A stretch of DNA of 64,000 bases from Rhabdophis nuchalis (lineage: Eukaryota > Chordata > Lepidosauria > Squamata > Natricidae): NCBI GenBank assembly GCA_039707465.1, contig CM077647.1, positions 42,191,110-42,255,109 of the forward strand. Direction: 5' to 3'. Of the stretch, positions 59,391-64,000 are shown in pieces. The notes below the pieces were generated by a model, which was not told the DNA's origin, made no database searches, and worked only from the letters and a program-made list of their open reading frames with translations. A program made the translations under genes and the position numbers. The number at the start of each line of letters is the position of its first letter. Positions within the stretch are counted from its first letter, which is position 1.

Positions 59391-59516
59391 ATGAGAGAGA
59401 GGGAGAGAGAGAGAGAGAGGGAGGGAGGGAGGGAGGGAGGGAGGGAGAGACAGAGACAGAGACAGAGACAGAGACAGAGACAGAGACAGAGACAGAGACA
59501 GAGACAGAGACAGAGA
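59391..59516. repeat. compound (GA)n (GGGA)n (GACAGA)n microsatellite
   Basis: GA units are followed by six GGGA/GGGAGG units and then about eleven perfect GACAGA hexamers, ending before GGTTTCCCACAGG. Confidence 0.95.
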
Positions 59517-59632
59517 GGTTTCCCACAGGAAAAAAAAACACCGGGAGCCGCAAAACCTGGATAGACATGGCTGAGGAGGGTTATGTGACTGGGTGGGAGT
59601 GAGTGATGTCAAGTTGGCCACATCCATCCATG

Positions 59633-59815
59633 TTTTGTGGCTCCTTGGTGTAGTAGTTGAGGTGCCTGCAAATTCTAGTTTTGCCTTAGGCATGAAGGAT
59701 GGGTGCAAGTTATTTCTTTCAGTCCAACCCACCTCACAGGATTGCTTTGCAGAGAAAAGAGAATTATGTAATTCACTGTGAGGTGTAAAAAACAGACGTG
59801 GGATGTAAACATGAT
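59633..59815 (+). repeat. degenerate tRNA-derived SINE
   Basis: TGTGGCTCCTTGGTGTAGTA-GTTGAGGTGCC is an eroded tRNA-like head, and GTCCAACCCACCTCACAGGA plus TGAGGTGTAAAA match the body of the SINE family at 36250-36535. Confidence 0.6.
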
Positions 59816-60388
59816 TATTTTATGTTCCTATCTTTTTTCTTTGTTGCATATTATCTGGAATCTGTCATTTGAGGCAGATTACAAAAGCTGAAAATAACCA
59901 AGTAACTTCCCTTTCCTTCTTGGATTGTATGAACTGAGGAATTTCCATGGAATTCTCTTGAAATATTACCTAACTGTGATACTGAAGACAAAGTAATTAA
60001 AGTAAAATAATTATAATAATAAAGTGGGAAGGATGGCAGTGTTGTTATAGTATTTTACCTTCAGGTCCTGTTATAACTACAACTATCAGTGGCTAACTTC
60101 AGAAGAAAGAGACACAATTGTACTTAAAATATGATTTCAATTGAAATGTATTGAATTTTTAATAATAAAATCAAAGAAATGTTTACACAAAATTTCCCTT
60201 TTGCTTTTTTTCTTTTTAAAACAGATTTAAACTTAATAAAATTTGAAACTGGGATTTCTTTTTCTTTCCACATGATTCTAAGGTCCCTTCCATTAGAGAC
60301 TATGAGAAATAAATTCAGATACTTTGATAAAAACTGGCCTTAGATAAAAAGCACATTATTTATGATAAGTGACTGGAAAACTCACAAT

Positions 60389-60797
60389 TTATTTATTTAT
60401 TTAAATTTATATCCCGCCCTTCTCCACACAGGACCCAGGGCGGCGCACAGGAAATTTAAAAGACATACAAAATACAATAAATATAATTTAAAAAACTATT
60501 AAATAATCCTATCCTGTGCTAAAACCAAATTTTAAAAACCCAATTTAAAACTACCTAAAAGTCCCCATCGGAGGTTAGGCTAGGCCGGCTTGTTGAAACA
60601 AATATGTCTTAAGACATTGGCGGAAGAGGCGGAGGTCGGTGATGGTACGTAATTCAGGGGGTAGGTCATTCCAGAGGGCTGGACCCACCACAGAGAAGGC
60701 TCTCCCCCTGGGTGTCACCAGTCGGCATTGTCCGGCCGACGGCACCCTGAGGAGGCCCTCTCTGTGGGAGCGTATCGGTCTAAGGGATGTATGGGGA
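60389..60797 (-). mobile_element. L2-clade LINE, 5'-truncated 3' end
   Basis: On the minus strand: HTSLRPIRSHREGLLRVPSA, then RAFSVVGPALWNDLPPELRT and ITDLRLFRQCLKTYLFQQAG, LA-stop, open without interruption for 78 codons. Then the 3' UTR with CGCCCTGGGTCCTGTGTGGA and a TAAATAAATAAAT tail. It is nearly the same copy type and truncation point as 17998-18418 and looks young. Confidence 0.9.
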
Positions 60798-61373
60798 TGT
60801 ATGTACATCATATCCTATTTCAGCGAAATCAGTTGCACCCTGCCAACCATCAAACTACCCTGACATCAGCATAAATGCTTCATTTCTGCCAAAGATGTAG
60901 TGATCATCCATATCTGGTTCATGATTTAGATTAATGTCTATCCAGTTTTCATTTCTTGAAAACAGAAAATCTATTAATGTTAAATTTTAGAACATGAACA
61001 ATCAATGTATTTCTAAATTACACCAAATTTCTAATTTATAGTTATTGATTGAAAACTAAGAAGATAGAAGAACAATATATCCATTGTCCAGAGGTGTACA
61101 TTACAACTGAATACTTGTTTTAAATTTCCTTCAACACATTGTCATTTCAGACTTTCAATGCTAATTCTATATCCCCTTAGTAACTCTATAATAATCACAT
61201 GGGACAATTTCATTCACAATGTTTTTCTATTCAGATGAACTGATGACTATCAGGTCCAAATAAAAATAAAATTATCTAATACTATATGCAGGCATGGTAT
61301 ATGGTTATCATGCAATAGATTGGAACCCTAATCAATGAATGTCAAACTTCAAGGTGCTAACTAGACAACTTAC

Positions 61374-61564
61374 CATCACTGCTTATGCAGACTACTTGAG
61401 GCACTTGTGTACCAGGTCCACAATCTTTCTCATTATCTGGAATACACTCATCCAGGCTCATTATTTTCCATTCATAGCAAGAAGGCTCTTCACACGGGAT
61501 CGCTTCAATCAAATGAGGACAGTTGCCAGTGCCTCCTGTGGGTTCATTTTTGATGCGACGTTTT
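61374..61564 (-). CDS. THSD7A: THSD7A internal exon 1 of 8 in window (TSP1 region)
   Basis: This is an internal coding exon of a large single-pass membrane glycoprotein built from tandem thrombospondin type-1 repeats; THSD7A is known from endothelium and podocytes. The minus strand reads an AG acceptor, then 191 nt open in one frame, then a GTAAGT donor. The translation begins KRRIKNEPTGG, continues through NCPHLIEAIPCEEPSCYEW and ends at VVCISSD with one base left over. It has six cysteines in TSP1 end/start spacing. From memory it matches human THSD7A closely, with a three-residue shortening after EPTGG. The last base G joins GA of the next exon to make Gly. The acceptor has a weak pyrimidine tract, so the 5' edge is slightly less certain than the donor. 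The paralogue THSD7B is the main alternative, but the residue match favours 7A. Confidence 0.93.
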
Positions 61565-62214
61565 CTTAATTTAAAACCTTAAGTTTCCAAAATAAGAAAC
61601 AATTATTTTGGTTTTGTATATATGACAAAAACATTTTTATCCATTCTGCAACTTGATATCCTACAAATAGCTATTGTAAGCTATTTCTTATAACTGCATG
61701 ATAACATACAACTGGGAAGGTAAACTTGTGATTGTTTATTCCCCAAAACCACAATAATATATCAATCATAGAAGACATTATTTTCCTTATTTTTGCACAA
61801 GGGACAACCAGTAAAATAATCCCTATAGCCTCACTACTTTTATTCTCACATCAGTCCTGTGGAGAAAGCTAAAAAGAGAGATAATGCCATTTGATAACCT
61901 GGTGAGCATTAGGGTTAAGGGAAGACCTGTTACTTTTGTCTTCCAGAGTTTAATCGAATTTGAATTGTGAAACTTCAATTACATAATCAAAGCTTAGGGA
62001 TTTTCCATGTATTCTAAAAGCATGAATACAATTAATAATGGTCAGGTAACTTGAACAAGAAGTATGTGTGGAATCACAGGGATGTATTAAGAGGTGCCAT
62101 GCAGATAAAGTATGGCATGTGAGGAATAGTATAAATAAAGAAGAATGCATGGCAGTTGCATGGATGTTTGAGAGGTACTGCTCGGATCAAGGATAACACA
62201 GAGTGGGGGTCAGT

Positions 62215-62470
62215 GGAATAGCAATAGCAAAAGCACTTAGACTTACAGCATATACCACTTTACAGTACTTTACAACTCTCTCCAAGCAGTTTACAGAGTC
62301 AGCATATTGCCCCCAACAATCTGAGTCCTCATTTTAATGACCTAGGAAGGATGGAAGGCTGAGTCAGCCTTGAACCTGGTGAGATTTGAACTGCCAAATT
62401 GCAGGCAGATAGGGATCAGCAGAAGTAGCCTGCAGTGCTGCATTCTAACCACTGCACCACTGTGACTCTT
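62215..62470 (-). repeat. tRNA-derived SINE
   Basis: On the minus strand: GTGGTGCAGTGGTTAGAATG (A box) with a worn B box (GGCAGTTCAAATCTC), then AAGGCTGACTCAGCCTTCCA, TTGTTGGGGGCAATATGCTG and the tail TAAGTCTAAGTGCTTTTGCT-ATTGCTATT. From memory this is a widespread squamate SINE. Confidence 0.8.
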
Positions 62471-62474
62471 TGAG

Positions 62475-63769
62475 TTCGTCAGGGTGCCTGAGTTGCATGT
62501 GTGAAGAGATGTTGCATGGGTCAGGAAGGGTGTATGTTGCTGCATATGAAGTACTGTTTGGGTCAGAGAAGATGCATGGGGAGGCAGAACAGGTCAATGA
62601 GTGTGAAGGAGAGTATCATGGACTAGAAAATCTAGACACAGGTATACAATACTGAAACTGGTAGAGGAAGTGAGGGATTGTGAGCCTGGCTGGAAAACTG
62701 TCAAAGGACATTGAAAATGAAGATCATGTGACTCCAGCAATACCTCAGCCACGCAACAACAGCAGCAGCCACCAATAGCACTGACACAGCACAACTTTCT
62801 CAAATTTCATTCCTTTGGGCTTCAGGTATCTCTAATTTTGGATATATTCTGTTACATCAGCCCAGTTGAGCTACTTTGGTTCAAAAACCATTGTCCTATA
62901 ATGCTCTGTTTAGCCCAATTAAAGACCAAAAAAACTAGAGTTTTAGTAATAAATAGATTTTCTGAGGGGAAAATATGTTGCAGGATAAAATAAATTGAGC
63001 ACGAAAAGCATAAAAAACAACATTTAAGTCGGTAAGAGGAAAAGGGAAAAAAGAGAATGCCAACTTGGAAGAGAAGAATATTTTGAAAACCTGAAATGTA
63101 GATATATAATACTGATAGAGAATAGAAAGAAAGAGGATTAAGAATGATAAATACTGAAGGAGGATATAAAGGGATTTGTAGAGATTATAATAGTTTACAA
63201 GCAGCAGAAAATGAAAGCAAAAAAAGAGAAAAACCTAATAACGAGAGCAGAATGATTTTCTAATAGCTAAGAGGACACCTCAAAGACAATTCTGTAATAC
63301 CTCTCTCTACTGCTATGTAAAAATTTACAGATTTACCTTCCTGATGTTAGAATTTAAAAGAGTTTGATCTCTCCAGAGGAAGAGTGAGGGAAAGACTATA
63401 TCTCCCCCTCCTATTCCTTCTTATTCCTATAGAATAACTGTCACAAAAGAGCTAATGAAATATTTATATAGATTTGCTTGCTTATATGTTTCTCAATTAG
63501 GGCTCAGTTCTTTTGTCCTTGAAAGGTATTACAAGAAGTCTAGATATTTTTCAATTTCCCGTTCCAAAATCAGAAAGAATGAGCTCTCATTCTAAACAGG
63601 AACATAAGTAATTAATGATTAGAGCAAGGGATTTGTACCCTTTCAATGTTACAATTCATCAGCATTAGTTGCACCACACTCCCGAATGTGGCATTTCTTT
63701 ATTAGCAGGAAGATCTTCATAGACTAATATGAAAATACTGTTTGGGTAAAGTATAATACAACTCATGGA
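62475..63769. other. THSD7A intron upstream of exon 1, no gene seen
   Basis: Short open frames (for example 62470-62655 and 62594-62803) include a CAG/CTG-rich stretch at 62756-62772 but no family signature. Confidence 0.4.
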
Positions 63770-63774
63770 GCAGG

Positions 63775-63865
63775 GGTGGGTTGCTGCTGGTTTTACTACC
63801 AGTTTGCAACCCCTGAGCACACCATTCTATGTAAATTGTTCTTCACGCATGCGCAGAACGAGTTA
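63775..63865. repeat. partial hAT-like MITE
   Basis: GGGGTGGGTTGCTGCTGGTT and the CACGCATGCGCAGAACG segment match the MITE at 19104-19266. The far end is replaced by L2 sequence at 63866. Confidence 0.7.
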
Positions 63866-64000
63866 CAGTTCATAGCTTCCATGACGGCCATGGACCTGAC
63901 CCAAGTAATTCAGGGCTCCACTCACACTGGGGGTCGCATGCTGGACCTAATTTTTGTCTCTGGCCAGTGGATGAGTGATCTAGGATTAGGGGACTTAACT
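63866..64000 (+). pseudogene. L2 endonuclease fragment, runs off window
   Basis: Translation ASMTAMDLTQVIQGSTHTGG and then MLDLIFVSGQWMSDLGLGDL corresponds to the mid endonuclease of the copy at 49365-49497, with about 85-90% base identity by eye. The left end is abrupt, as in a 5'-truncated insertion into the MITE. The rest lies beyond the window. Confidence 0.88.

Noticed and set aside
59265..59732. Frames with RQRQRQ and SLSLSL
   Set aside because: Products of the compound GA/GACAGA repeat.
62255..62470. Possible tRNA gene
   Set aside because: A tRNA-like head is present but it is fused to a SINE body and the anticodon arm is not intact.
1..64000. Endogenous retrovirus or LTR element
   Set aside because: No paired long terminal repeats, primer-binding site or gag/protease/integrase signature was seen; all reverse-transcriptase sequence is LINE-type.

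Overview
This is vertebrate nuclear DNA, almost certainly from a squamate reptile and probably a snake. It is AT-rich and intron-dominated. It carries a typical squamate repeat set: tRNA-derived SINEs with BovB-like tails (Sauria type), CR1 and L2-clade LINEs, L1-like elements, hAT-type MITEs and many microsatellites. No bacterial gene, CRISPR array, rRNA gene or intact tRNA gene was seen. The organism call rests on recognising repeat families from memory.

The only host gene is THSD7A (thrombospondin type-1 domain-containing 7A), on the minus strand. Eight consecutive internal coding exons read from high to low coordinates: 61564-61374, 35540-35349, 29827-29593, 28353-28238, 24453-24318, 22655-22552, 14200-14006 and 11206-10943. 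Every junction has GT/AG borders and matching phase, so they join into 1433 nt of open frame (about 477 codons) covering the middle of the ectodomain. The first exons, the remaining downstream TSP1 repeats, the membrane segment and the promoter lie outside the window. Introns range from 1.2 kb to 25.8 kb.

Layout. 1-10942: intron downstream of the last visible exon, holding SINE and MITE remnants and a 1.04 kb hAT element with an exact 8-bp target duplication that ends 61 bp from an exon. 10943-35540: seven exons, with 5'-truncated L2, CR1, L1, Tc1-like and MITE insertions in the introns. 35541-61373: one very large intron packed with retroelements. These include an ORF1-only (half-L1-like) element with a 14-bp target duplication, an L2 with a nearly complete reverse transcriptase frame, an L2 endonuclease fragment that directly abuts a second L1-like ORF2-less element, and long microsatellites. 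61374-61564: the first visible exon. 61565-64000: intron with a SINE and the start of another L2 copy.

Nothing here forms a multi-gene system. The most interesting material is in the mobile elements: ORF2-less L1 derivatives, a possible L2/L1 chimera, microsatellite seeding at L2 tails, and long near-perfect hairpins.
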